A stretch of DNA of 61,560 nt from Seminavis robusta (GCA_903772945.1 CAICTM010000527.1:1-61560); one strand, 5' to 3'. Shown: positions 45,364 through 56,928, counted from the stretch's first letter. Numbers and translations: made by a program. Notes: generated by a model not told the origin, from the letters alone.

Positions 45364-47773
45364 TTCTCAATCTAATGGAATCAAATCCTCCGAACCTCCT
45401 CTCAAGAGCCAGAAGTACGGGCTATTATGAGCTTACTGTAGGGTAGTGGAGCATTAATTGTAGCTCTTTGTTGTTGTCGGCTTCTATAGTGGCAGCGCAT
45501 CGCTTCGGTCGTTGTGTTGTTGATTGGCAAAATTCGCTCTTGTAGCTGCTGCAGTAGAGGATCAACGCTTTTCCTGTCGCTCCAATAAGGTTGTGCTCTT
45601 CTTTGTTGCTCAGAGGACAACTTTCGGTATGGCAGCTTCGTTGTAGCGCTGTCAACTTCCACAATGGACTTGGTGGTGACCGTTGTTCTTCCAATCGATC
45701 GAATGAATACTGCTGCTGTTGTAGCAGAAGTAGCGACTGTTGCTGTCACCGTGGCGCATTCTTGTTGTTGCAATTCGGTGGTGGCGGTGGCGTCTTGTTG
45801 TCTTGCAGAAGCTGCTCTGTCGATGGAGGATGCAACTCAACATGATAGACTGTTTGTAGTTGCTGCCGATCCTCTTTTTGCTGTAGTAGAGGTAGCATGT
45901 TGTTGTGTTGACGTTGCCGCTGCCATTGCCGTTGCCGCAGTGCATGGGAGCGGTAACGACGACGCATTGTTTGTTGTCTTTCCTCACAAATTCCATGTTC
46001 GGCGCCTTGCACTCTAAAGAGGCCTTCTTACACCTTTCAGTATCGTTGATCCATGATAGCTCCTCTTGCCTGTCGTCGAGGAAACTCCCTGAATTATCGG
46101 TCGGCGGTCGTCGATAACAAACAACGAAATGGCTGCCACCGACCGATGGTGTCGGGTGGTGGCAATGGACAATGAACAACCATCACCTGCAGATCAGCCC
46201 TAGCTGGCGTGACCCAGACGACCACTCAACACCAAACCAAGCTACTCTCCTCTGTGGCGTCATGGATGTTACCAAGTAGAGTTCCGGCTTCTTCCTAGTA
46301 GGAAAGAGGGGGCTGCATCAATTGCAACGATCTAGGAAAAAGGAAGCTTCATGGTTTCTTTTGCCGTGGTGGACTGGACTGGTAGGTTTGCCTTTGAAAT
46401 TGTGAGAATTCGTCGAAGGATCCAGCCGAGCTAAACTTGGGGAAGGGGATTGGGCATGGCACTGAGCTCTGATTTGCCTCCGAGCTACCAGTACCATAGC
46501 TGGAAAACTCCATACTAGTAGCGCTTCGAGCTCAACTACATGTACCGGTAACTCCATGTGGGCCGTGCTTTGATTGCGGCATCATCAGCCACTCAAATCT
46601 CTTATGCATACCACCGCATCATTGTCAAGTCACGGTTCCCATAACTGTGATCGGCTGGCTTTCCATTGAAATTTGCACGACCGACGACGAAAGGCCTGCA
46701 ACAGCAACCAGTAAACACACACACAAAATGATGAAACGATGCAAGGTTCAAGGTTCAAGAAAACTCGCTGGGCTGACTGAAGAATAACGTTAAATTGACC
46801 CAACTCCAACCTTACTACACTTGTTGTCATCCCCTGTGGTGTCTTGGAAAGGCCATCTCGGCCTTTTCCTATGGATGTTGCCTGGCTGCCTGCCTTTGGC
46901 TCTAGCTAGTAGGTTGCTCTTCCATCACATTTGGAGCTGGCTTCCTAGTATCAGCTTATGTTTCTCTTGCTGTCATCACATGTGGAGCCTTGGAAGCCAA
47001 AGTGGATCTTTCCACAACCTTGTAGCGGGGATGTACTAGTACAAGGATTCTGGCAAGTACTTCTTCCACTGTTGCCCGGCTGCAAGCTCCATAGGCAAGC
47101 TACCTGGTGCTTGAGTGCTTGAGTACTGTACTAGAGTAAGAGAGAGGTTGGCAGGTTGCTAAGCCCGTATGCGCGTAGTTGCTGTAAACTGTGATTGCGG
47201 TGTGATCAGATGCTTGCTGTGGCCTGCGGATACCGGTTCTCACTACATGTATGGCAGACATGCCGTCACCCTCACCAAATTCGCCGTCTCAATGTCTCGA
47301 TTAAAAAGTTTTAGTGACATGGTTACTTAAAGATCTCAGAGCCTGCCATTCCAAGTTTCCAAATGGTAGTTAGGTAAATAAGTCCTTAACGGTAGTGTCG
47401 TTCTATGTACGGTAGATTGCAGTAGGACATGCTATGTATACCTAAATTTCATTCGCAAACGTCACCACCAAGTTTGTGTACCGATGAATAATGACTGCAC
47501 CTTGAGCAGCTCATCTTTTCTGTGTTCCATCCATGACAAACGTTCGCTTCATTACAGCACAGCCATCGCGTTATTGGTAGACTATCCAGCCCGCTTGGAT
47601 TCATTCATTCTTTCATTTCTTGTTGTTGTTGTGCGCTCGACAGACTCCCTGTCCATTGAAACAGAGTGCTTGCACCTATTCCACTACATCATTATTCTTG
47701 CAACCGTATCCATCGAAAGTGGTAGTCTTGTGAAATCTGCAAGCTAAGCTACGAGAAGACAAGATAATTCAAA

Positions 47774-50410
47774 ATGAAATACCAACATGATCAACAACAG
47801 CAGCAAGCAGATGAGAAAGAGCATGCCAAGAACAATGATGACGCTTCCAGTGTTTCCTTTATTCCCGGTCAATTTCCGTACATGATGATGCTGTCCAATT
47901 TCCTTTTTGTGGTAGCATCAGTGCTCTACTTGTGGATGTCTGTCATTGATTATCGCTGGAGCGGAACCCTCAATACATTGCCCATGTATGTACGAGTGGC
48001 AGACGATGATATCACCTGGGTGAATTATCGAATTGAAGAACGGTACAATGCAAGTATGCAGGGAGGAGCCCGGCGATGGCTACAGCTGTTTGAAGAATAC
48101 GGAGGATCCACCGTGGCACCCGTGGCAACCACACTAGCGCCCACCACCAATAATGCTACCGGTATGGTCGACGACGACAGGGATTTACCGTCGAATAATG
48201 ACACGGAAGCAACTATTCTGGCTACCGTGAGCAACAGCATGGTCAGCACGGATGCTCCTTCTGTGGATGTGAATAGTGGTATGATGGCGGCTACCGAATT
48301 ACCTACCACGGATTCGACCACAGCAGCCGACGGAACGACAAACACACCAAGTCCAACCTTTTATCCCACAGCAGCTCCCGTTTCTACCCCGGGGGCTCCC
48401 GAAATTACAAACACAACCATGGCACCCACCGTCCAAGCCACTGCTACGGAAACAACAATCTCCGCAACCACGATGAGTCCCACAGAAGCTCCCATTGCAA
48501 CGACAGGCACCGAACCCAATCTAGATGCCACCAATCAACAACCTACGACACCAGCACCCGTCACACCAGCACCCGTAACCACACCAGCACCTGTCACTCC
48601 CGTCACTCCAGCACCCGTAACGTCGGCTCCTGCTCCCACTACTTCCGTACCCGCCCCAACCACGACAGCTCCCGCACCAACGACTTCCGTGCCCGTCGCA
48701 CCCGCCGGACCCACACCAGAAGAATTGTATTACGACGAATGGTGGGCCGATTTACCACCCAATGTTCAAGCTGCCTACACAGTCTTGGGGTATAACGAAG
48801 AACTCTGGAATAACAGTGGGGAGGTCGCCTCGGATGACCTATATTGGCAAGAATTGACTGACGAACAACGTACGGCAGCCGAAGAAATTGGATATACCGA
48901 AGCCATTTGGAATGACGGAGCCACGTATCCTCCCGTGACGACAGTGCCCGCGACGACGACAGCCGGTGGAAATTCTACTACCAATGCTACCGACACCAAT
49001 TCCACTCCATCCGACACAACTTCCAGTACAACCAATGACAATACCATTCCACCCGAACCGGTTCAAGCCGGATACTACGATGACTTTTATTGGCACGAAT
49101 TGCCACCAGAAATTCAACAAGCGGCCGGAGTCCTGGGGTACGACCAGAAAATTTGGGATACCAGCGGATACGCCAGCTCGGAAGCTTTCTACTGGGACGA
49201 AATGTCACCCGAACAACAAGAGGCAGCGGCACTGTTAGGTAAGCAACGAAAGCAACCAAAAATAGTCTACTCGAACCGTGTTGAGGGTGCTGAATCGATT
49301 CAGTCATCACGGGGAACTTCCTTTCTCTTTCTCATTTACTCACGTCGAGCATTGCTCACACTTCTTCCTCCGCCACACTACTGTATATACAGGGTACGAC
49401 CAATTTTCCTGGGACGGTGTCGATCCGGAAACCGGAGAAAGCATTGCCGAGGACGATTACATCTCCTACGATGACGATATTGTCTTTCAAGTCAAAGCGG
49501 CAAAACACGACGTCTCCAAATATCAAATACTCTACTTTTGTGCCGCATGGTGCTTTGTCTTTGTGGGAGCACTTGATCTGATACGGGAACGACATTACTT
49601 TCATCTGTTAATGATTGTTGCCGGATTGTGTGGTGTTGCCAGTGCCATGTTGGTCGAGACGCACTTGAAAGAATCCAACATTATGAATCTCCTATCGGTA
49701 CACTTCTTCATGCTCGAAGGTTTCACATTGTTTGGCAATCACAAACGACAAGCCATTGAATTCGAAGATGCCGACCAAGGTGGTGGTGCCGGATCACGGA
49801 AATGTGTGGCGATTTCACTGAGTGTGGCAGATCTCTTGTTTGCATTTGGAGCCCTGATGGATGTCGTGGTAAGTCGAGTCAAGTTAGTCAGTACATCATG
49901 TTGGGACGCCATGTTTCATTCAACATGCTTGAGTGTCTCATTCACACCTGTATTTCTTTCTTTCTTCGTTGTGGATCGCTACAGCTGTCTTATTTCTATG
50001 TTTTCGACAATACAGCTGATTGGGATAGCTCGCTAGCGGTCACGGCCACTGTTGCTGGGTGCATGTGGCTTCTCTGTGCTCTAATTTACACTGTTGCCAC
50101 CTTGGTGCATTATTATTTGTACTCGGAGGAAGTGGATGTCTCGGAAGAGATGGAAATCTATGATGACGTCGAAGAAGGAGCAAATGAATACGATGTTGTC
50201 AAAGTGGAAAACAGCGACGGAGAAATGGAAGAAGTGGGAACCCCGGACATGGATCATTCAACTGGTGGCAGCAGCTGTCACGACAGTGCATCACATATGC
50301 AACCGCAACTGGATTGGTCCGTGAACACAGACCGAACAAGGGCACGCGTCGGAGACGATGATGAAACAGTAGACAATCAAACAATTGGAGAGAATGAAGT
50401 CGAGGCATAG
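47774..50410 (+). CDS. Thr/Pro-rich multipass membrane protein with four W-LGY-W repeats
   Basis: Exons are 47774-49238, 49393-49868 and 49985-50410 (introns of 154 and 116 bp, GT-AG). The product has 788 residues. A short cytosolic N-terminus leads to one membrane helix (MLSNFLFVVASVLYLWMSVI). A large Thr/Pro/Ala-rich mucin-like region follows, with PAPVT repeats (about 110-310). Next come four copies of a 22-25 residue module, WxxLPxxxQxAAxxLGYxxxxW, at about 320-348, 355-382, 435-464 and 471-497. They are arranged as two pairs, each led by YYDxx. Four hydrophobic segments (ILYFCAAWCFVFVGALDLI, FHLLMIVAGLCGVASAMLVE, ISLSVADLLFAFGALMDVV, a last one in exon 3) precede an acidic tail. Intron 1 cuts repeat 4 at the Gly of LGY. 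A cell-surface or cell-wall-linked role is plausible; no function is known to me. Confidence 0.82.
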
Positions 50411-50738
50411 CGGGGAAGCTGCAGACCTTCGTGAAGAGTAGTGAAGGAAGGACCTTCGCGCCCTCATTGTGCAAGAATTCCATTGTTCCCCACCATTTCT
50501 TCCTTTTGGTTCTCTCATCCAAGTGAGAAGGATGACGCCGAGACCGAAAACGCTACAACAGTTCCGTTCTAAACTTCTAGTTGCATAAACGAAAACATAG
50601 ATTTTATATGATTCCCTACCTCAGAAGAAGCAAAAGGAGCTTTTTTGTGTGAAGTTGAGAACTCAGAGACTCGCTTGTCCACATCTTCTTGCTCTGGTGC
50701 TGGAATCCATGGCGGGAAATCTGGGGCTGGACTTGACA

Positions 50739-51417
50739 TTATTGCATGTTGTTGGGGGCCAACTGTTGTTGCAACTCTACCTGGTGGGCAACCCCGTCCA
50801 CAACTTTGTCCAGCTCATCAACGGCTGGCTCCTTGGATTCTTGATTGTCCGCTTTTCCTTCATCCTCTGCTTTCAAAGGGGAGTCTTGCGCTTCTTGGCA
50901 AGAGAAGGATTTGGGGTTGCTGTCATTTTCTTGGTTTCCCGCTCGTTTGACCATTTGTCCTCATCTTCCGCTTCATCACCTGAAGAGGAGAGTACCACCA
51001 CGCCAGGCTTCTCGGAAGAGGCTTTTTTGGCTTGAGATTCTGAGACATCTTCCTTTCGGGCATCCATCGCCTCCGAACCTGCCTGGTTGTCGTCCTGCTT
51101 GGCCTGATTGGAAACAAAGCAGTGTCAGAATTGATGATCTCAGGGGCAGTCATTTGTTGGAGTGGCTTCGAACGAACTCACCTGGAGATTTTCTCCCTCT
51201 GGAGCCTTGAACAACTCTGTGACGCGGTGCACCGAGGACTGGAGCTGAGCTCCTGCAAGCACAATGGACTGGAGTTGAGCTTCCGAAAACACGAGAGGTT
51301 CTCCGCTTTGCTGTTCTCACAAGCAACCTCCATGAGCGCGGATGCACGATAAATCGACATGACAAACCCGGCTTCAAGTGTCTCAGCGGAGGTGTGGTTG
51401 TTGGTAGGCGCAGACAT
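50739..51417 (-). CDS. acidic disordered protein, probable paralogue of the 5165-6379 gene
   Basis: Read on the minus strand. A start is proposed at the ATG from 51417 (MSAPTNNHTSAET), but that frame must switch before about 51325 to the one reading VFSEAQLQSIVLAGAQLQSS. I could not place a convincing intron there. A clear GT-AG intron (51180-51102) then joins KAPEGENLQ to AKQDDNQAGSEAMDARKEDV. The C-terminal exon is acidic and Lys-rich (SSSGDEAEDEDKW, SLAKKRKTPLKAEDEG), with a basic KKRK nuclear-signal-like motif, and ends at 50739. NQAGSEAMDARKEDV matches NQTGSESMTARKEHV of the other gene. It is convergent with the membrane-protein gene ending at 50410. The 5' end is uncertain; function unknown. 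Confidence 0.55.
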
Positions 51418-53054
51418 GGTTAGACGGTTGGATCGAAGCTGAAACGTTTGATGATTCTGAGATTGTGCTTGCTGTTGGGGCGCGATGGTTGGAACAGATC
51501 GAAGCAGGAAAGCTTGATGATTTCTGAGATGCTGTTGCACTCCGTCTTTTGTGATGAGATTCCGGCCGAGAGTGCGCCAAAAGACAAATCGGAACCCCCC
51601 CCAAAACAGGAACAAAGAATCCGCGATAGACCAATCAAATCAGAGTACCGGCGCAAGTGACCCCCCACTCGAGAGACAGGACCGTGCCTGTAATAGCTCC
51701 TGGTAGCTAGCTCTGCTGGCTCATATCTTTCTCGTCCCTCTCAGTACCAGCTACGCAGCGTGCTAGCTAGCAATAGCAAGATGAGGAACGGCGACCATGA
51801 GGTTTCAACAGCACGACCGCACGACGGCGGCGACCCAAGCCCACATTCATCCCAGCCAAAACACAACTGGAGACCTGACAGAATGGCGTGTCGCTTGCCA
51901 AGAAGCCACAGGTGGCCTACAGTACAAATGGGCGTCGAAATATGATATGATCTGCAGTGATCACTGGCGGGGTGTGGAAACAAAACGGGTCTTCCAGCAT
52001 ACGGTAGCCTAGCAGTCAAGGTGCCACTAAAGCACCTTCCCACAATGAAGAATCGAATCATCAAACAGTGGATACACTATCATGGAGTTTGAAATACACG
52101 TGCAATCATCTGATGGATGGCTGCGACATGATCAGTCAAGGCATGCCCAACCAATCTTCCAAGCAAGGGTGCTACTGATATCTCATCAATGCCAATGAGG
52201 ACGACTGTCAGTTTGCGTGGAATCGTACGATGCATTTTGGCCGCCGGCGAGTGTGCATCTGGCCAAGCTCGGTCCTCAGAATTTATTTGATCGGTTCTTG
52301 CGTCTCCTTCCTTAAAATTGGAGGTCATGCCATTGTTACCGTACAGTTCGTGTCGGTTACTACAGTTCGATTTGATTCGATTCAGCTGAAGGAGCCAAGC
52401 ACAATCAACATCTCCTACGTTTATTTGGTGCAACAAGGAAACTTGGAAATGGCCATACCTTCAGTTCCGACTGTGGCAACATCAGTACACATCGAAACTC
52501 CACTCCCCCCTCAGCAGAACTTGCCAAGAACTTCCCCAATGCGGCTCCAGAGTTCAGCTTTTGATTGACGATTTTACATTTCCAGTACCGGTAGTTGTGC
52601 ACGGGGGAAGCAATGGAATCAACCCAGAGTCCCAGCATGTCTGGTTACTCAGAGTCACAGCACGGCCTCATCAAGAACCTTTGGAACTCACAACCAAGCA
52701 CTCAGACTCCTACTGTGGCCGCTGTCAAACCCAGCCTATCCACCTTGTGCCCAAGACAACTGTGCCGTCCACGCGGGTCCATGAACCGTCGGCCCACCAA
52801 AATCTCGGGATCTGCCATAGACAAATGTTACGGGCGATCTAGATAGCGTCAACGAGTTGTGGATACCAGCGAGCCCCCTTGTACTCTCCCCCAAGATCAC
52901 TACTGATTGCCCAGGAATTGCCATTGTTTTTGCCAGTGGAAGCGGTTGTTGTCACGGTCAGTAGTTGCCTATGGACTCGACTCAAGAAAGAGCTCTTGCA
53001 CCTACTTGTTGATTGCCGATGGAGCTAACACTCGTCAGCTTTTGATTATTCCTT

Positions 53055-53222
53055 TGTGTGCTTCATGGTCTCAATGCTGCTGCAGATGGTCTTGTGAGAA
53101 TAAAGAGGAATAGAGAGCCAGGAACAAACCTCAAGAAGTGCTTTGTGGCTCAGGACTGTTGTTGAGTTGTCGTCCAATCCTGCTGTTTACTGCTGGGAGC
53201 TCTTCCAGCAGCACCTTTTAGC
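53055..53222 (+). repeat. dispersed repeat, copy 1
   Basis: Shares in order with 54824-54975: GTGTGCTTCATGG, CTTGTGAGA, TAAAGAGGAATA, AGGAACAAACCTCAAGAA, TTTGTGGCTCAGGA, TGGGAGCTC/CGGGAGCTC and GCAGCACCTTTTAG. Small indels separate the blocks. Confidence 0.75.
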
Positions 53223-54823
53223 GTCTCCGTCTGATGGCTCGTTTTCAAGGAGCCGGGGTGCCTGGAACACCACCAATGGGGTTATTGGGATGGGGACAGC
53301 ACAGAGCCCCAAGTAACCAGCTCTGTTTACTGCTCGCACTGTGGCCACCAACCTCAAGTGATAAACAAAACTAGATAGCAACTAGTTGGAGAATGCCAAG
53401 TTCTCTACTAGTTCGCATGCCGTATTCAGGTGGATTCACTTGCTGCTTTTGTAGCCGCAAGCTGGCGAGAGCAGCCAGCAGTGGCCGCAGTGATTTCGTC
53501 TTGAGCAGCTTTGATATGGGAGTCCGTCTCCTGCGCGAATCATAATCATCTACATTACCTTGCAGGTGAATCAAATCGAATCAAGGTTCCCTGCATTTTC
53601 GCCTCGAACTCTTGCAATGAGTGCTTGCGTCAGGGCTCATTCTCAGCCTGGATGGACACTTCGGCAGCATCAATGCGACCCTGAACGCTGCCTACAAAGC
53701 CTCGAAATTCGGCGCGATGCGCTTGAATCAAAAGCAGGTCACCGTCCTTGTCCGTTTGCTCTTGGTCACGTTTACGCTCTCCAGAGCGTTTTTCCTCCTC
53801 CCATTTAAAATGGATGGTGTTTTTATTTAATGTGCATGCAAGGAATGCTCTTCAATTACGAACTGTGTCAAGTCCTTTGCATACAGTACTAGCTAGTTGA
53901 TTCGTTAGCTGCATTTTCATCTTGCGCTGTTGGTGTATGAGCTCGCGTCTTGCTACCGGTAGTTGAGCGCAAAGGTGGCCTCTGATAGCTCGTGTGTTCC
54001 TCTCTCTTCGCAACTCTTCAACAGGTACAATTGATTGAAGATTCGATTGAATCATTCGATTCCAGCTAGCGCTCTCATGGCAGCACATATCTCACACAAT
54101 GCATGTATGGACAAGAGGAACAGATTTGTCCACATCGTACTATTTTAATAAAAGAGACGTCGAGCCAATCTCCTCTGTCACTTCCCGTGCTTTCGGTGTC
54201 AAGCCAGGCTCACCCAAGCGATTTTCTCAGGCAGCGCACCAGATTCGATTCAGGCCTTACGTCCTCTGCTCTTGCTACCGATACTATACGGCACCCCAAA
54301 GAACTGCTCCTTGGACCAACATGAACTCCATGTAACTCTCCCGACTTGTCCAAAGGTGTTGTCCGAGGAACAGATCATTTGCAGCCCGTCTGCCATGGGA
54401 TCAAGCTTTTTATCGTTATTTTGGCCTGGCTTGACAAGAAATCATGAAATCGAATGGATCCTCTGGAAGTTGAGACTGTCACTCGGGCTGCGAACTAGAT
54501 TAGTACTGCACGCAGACATTGCCAACTCATATAAGTGCTCATGCATAGACAACCTGGGCCGAGCCCACCTGGAATGCATAAAACAAGCCTCATAGTTAGA
54601 AAAGGAGCATGTCGCCGATGGTTGTACATCTGCGTGTCTGTTACCCATGCGACCGCCCGAACGTACCGGCAGGAGCATTTTAAAACATGAGAGGAAAAGC
54701 ACCGAAAGAGCACCAATCCAATGACAATAAGAACAACTCACTGTGCGGCACACCAAATGGTAATGAGGAGCCCTATCAAATCTTAGTTGTCATGTGTGGG
54801 AGCCCATCTAGAATCAAGCTCCA

Positions 54824-54975
54824 ATGTGTGCTTCATGGCCTCCTTGCGGCACGGCCTTGTGAGAGTAAAGAGGAATAAACAGCAAGATCTAGGAACAAAC
54901 CTCAAGAAACGTTTTCGACGAGCGGTACCTTTGTGGCTCAGGATTGCCGGGAGCTCATCCGCAGCACCTTTTAGT
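54824..54975 (+). repeat. dispersed repeat, copy 2
   Basis: Second copy of the 53055-53222 repeat, in the same orientation and about 1.77 kb away. It lies just upstream of the truncated LINE. Confidence 0.75.
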
Positions 54976-55277
54976 AGCTCCCCCCGCGCCAACTTTTGCA
55001 ACTGCCTTGTTGATTGCTGAGTGCGAGTCTGTTCCCTGTTGTCGTGTTGTCGCCTTGAACTTGGTCTTGGTTTTTGGCTCCGCCGTCGATTTTTCTTCAG
55101 GTTTCTCCCTCCAGCCACATTGTCGTCCAGCCGCATTAGTCTACCATGAGCAACCATAGCGCCTTGGTCCTTTGTTTGCAAGAAAAATCGTTCGTTCGTG
55201 CATTCCGTTTGATAACAGCGGCAAAATGAGACGGTGCCACCTTCCGCTACTCCAGACCACAACCATCGGTTGACACG

Positions 55278-56606
55278 ATGAACAGCCACTGCCCCAGTCC
55301 ATCGTCGTGTCGCCTTCCCAGGAAACAAGAGACTGGTGTGCAACCACGGGTTGTTGGAATGTTTTACAAAGCTATCGTTCAGTCTGTGTTACTGTACGGC
55401 AGTGAGACCTGGGTTGTGACTCCCACTGTGCTCCAGACATTAGAGGGTTTTCATCATCGCGTTGCCCGTCGCATTGCTGGCAAAATGCCATACAGAAAGC
55501 ATGGTGACGAATGGGTGTACCCACCGATTGCTGGAGCACTCAAAACGGTGGGACTGTATCCCATTGAAGAATACATTCGCCGTCGACAGAACACAATTGC
55601 CCAGTACATTAGCCACCGACCAATCTACGAGCTTTGCCAAGAAGCCACTCCCGTTCCAACCGACGAACAGCACGAGTCGCCCCCACCAACATCACGCAGC
55701 TACCGCTGGTGGACGCAACCATCCATGGTCCAACCACCCCCGGACCTCACACGTTATGACGACAACGATGATACTGATAGCGTGGGAATGAGCTTGGCTC
55801 ATCAGGATATGCCTCCGTCGGACTCCCCATCCAGCTTGTGGGCAGCCTCACCACCACATGCCCCTCCCCAACGACTCCACAAACCACTCACTCGAGTCCA
55901 AAGGGAACGCACCAGGGAGGCATGGGCTTCACCTGAGCTTGCCGCTGGCCGCTCCAACAACATCAGTCCACGGGCCTTTCACTCGCTCCTTGATGGTACA
56001 TGGCTTCAAGACGAAGCCATCCATAGATTCCTGCGACTCCTCGTTTCGCGGGACGCTTTCCAAGCCTCTCTCATTGAGGCTCACCGACCCAGCTTTGCTT
56101 TCACGTCCTTTTTCATGACTCAGCTGCTGAACATGGGTGACCTTGATCCAACCGTTCAGGGCAGCTACAGCTACTCCAACATTCAAAGGTGGTCCCGACG
56201 AGTCCCGGGTCAAGACGTCTTTGCACTCGACAAACTTTTTCTCCCAGTAAATGTCAACCGAAGCCACTGGATGGTGATCGTTGCCTTCATGCAGGAACAG
56301 CGAATTCAAGCCTACAATTCTGCAGGAGCCACCAACACATGGTTTCTCCAAGCTACCCTTCGATACCTCGCCGATGAGCACCAACGAGTGCACAATCGTG
56401 CCCTCCCCGTCCGAGATTGGTCCCTTTGTGAATCTACCCCTGCAACTCCTACACAACTCAACGGCTACGACTGCGGCGTCTTCACTTGTGCCTTCATTGA
56501 CTGCCTCCTGCGCAATGACACTCCAACCTTTTCTCAAGAGGACATGACCCAGTACCGCCGATGGATCACTCTGTCCCTTCTTGAGAACCAACTACCCATC
56601 GGGTAG
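55278..56606 (+). CDS. LINE ORF2 C-terminal part: reverse transcriptase tail fused to Ulp1/SENP-like protease
   Basis: A 442-residue frame. Residues of about 16-130 match the end of non-LTR (LINE) reverse transcriptases: FYKAIVQSVLLYGSETWVV, FHHRVARRIAG, YPPIAGALKTVGLYPI, and IxxYIxxRPIYELC. After a Pro/Ser-rich linker, residues of about 235-440 form a C48 (Ulp1/SENP-type) cysteine protease. The order is TWLQDEAIHRFLRLL, FALDKLFLPVNVNRSHW with the His, QAYNSAG where the acidic residue is expected, and NGYDCGVFTCAFIDC with the catalytic Cys and its preceding Gln. The Asp of the usual His-Asp-Cys triad is Asn here. The RT core and endonuclease are missing upstream, so the copy is 5'-truncated; the first 15 residues are probably flanking DNA. 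The ATG is therefore only a frame start, not a known translation start. Confidence 0.8.
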   Translation: MNSHCPSPSSCRLPRKQETGVQPRVVGMFYKAIVQSVLLYGSETWVVTPTVLQTLEGFHHRVARRIAGKMPYRKHGDEWVYPPIAGALKTVGLYPIEEYIRRRQNTIAQYISHRPIYELCQEATPVPTDEQHESPPPTSRSYRWWTQPSMVQPPPDLTRYDDNDDTDSVGMSLAHQDMPPSDSPSSLWAASPPHAPPQRLHKPLTRVQRERTREAWASPELAAGRSNNISPRAFHSLLDGTWLQDEAIHRFLRLLVSRDAFQASLIEAHRPSFAFTSFFMTQLLNMGDLDPTVQGSYSYSNIQRWSRRVPGQDVFALDKLFLPVNVNRSHWMVIVAFMQEQRIQAYNSAGATNTWFLQATLRYLADEHQRVHNRALPVRDWSLCESTPATPTQLNGYDCGVFTCAFIDCLLRNDTPTFSQEDMTQYRRWITLSLLENQLPIG

Positions 56607-56862
56607 CTGCCCTGAGCACCATTTCATTTGCTCGTATCAACTCACACATGTCTTTCATCTTTGGCTCCCAGCCCCGACTGGGAGGGCACTACGAGCTTCT
56701 CTGTCAACTAAGGAGAGGAGCCATAGAGTAGTGCAGTAGTAACTTATTCTAATCTAGCAATTCCTAAGTGCTGGGAGGATAGGGGAGCTCTGCTTGCATC
56801 TCGTGTTACCCGACCCCTCACAGCACCGGTGGAGATTAACAAACAAACAAACAAACAAGAGA
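55310..56862 (+). mobile_element. 5'-truncated LINE (non-LTR) retrotransposon
   Basis: Contains the RT-tail/Ulp1 reading frame, a 3' UTR of about 250 bp and a simple-repeat tail (ACAAACAAACAAACAAACAA, about 56840-56862), the usual kind of 3' end of LINEs. The left edge is placed near 55310-55325, where similarity to RT begins (KQETGVQPRVVG). Truncation at the 5' end is typical of incomplete reverse transcription. No target-site duplication could be fixed by eye. Confidence 0.75.
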
Positions 56863-56928
56863 CAAAGCGACAACCGAGTAGAGTCGAGTCCGTAGAAAGA
56901 CAAGCAGCTGCCTTCTAAATCAAAATGA

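Larger units (their letters stand above)
41201..47773. other. long gene-poor interval with repeats and gene fragments
   Basis: About 6.5 kb without a firm gene. It includes a duplicated 18-mer (AATAGCATTAATAATGCA, about 41365 and 42347), a GTGGTTCCTTTGTGGGTTGG repeat (about 43131 and 43304), a TGCTGCTGTTGGTGGTTCCT pair (about 43919 and 43982) and a 115-bp repeat 507 bp apart (44192 and 44699). It also holds an ankyrin-like fragment (45085-45363). Gln-rich minus-strand frames around 45400-46180 lack a clean start and shift frame. TACATGTA occurs at 41251, 46537 and 47244. Confidence 0.45.
51418..55309. other. gene-poor interval with diverged dispersed repeats
   Basis: No firm gene. A diverged repeat links 53055-53222 with 54824-54975. 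TACCGGTAGTTG occurs at 52586 and 53954. Minus-strand frames near 52080-52436 and 53371-53574 have protein-like stretches (KLTVVLIGIDEISVAPLLGR; SLRPLLAALASLRLQKQQ) but no proper start, and may be remnants of elements. Confidence 0.4.

Noticed and set aside
45402..46179. Gln- and Ser-rich minus-strand frames
   Set aside because: No ATG at the frame starts and the better sequence jumps between frames without clear introns; a CAA/CAG-rich stretch explains the openness.
52080..52436. 118-codon minus-strand frame containing VVLIGIDEISVAPLLG
   Set aside because: It starts at TTG, overlaps other frames and has no recognised domain; kept only as a note in the interval entry.
54783..55343. 186-codon Arg-rich minus-strand frame
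   Set aside because: It overlaps the dispersed repeat and the LINE edge; the Arg-rich composition fits a shadow frame.
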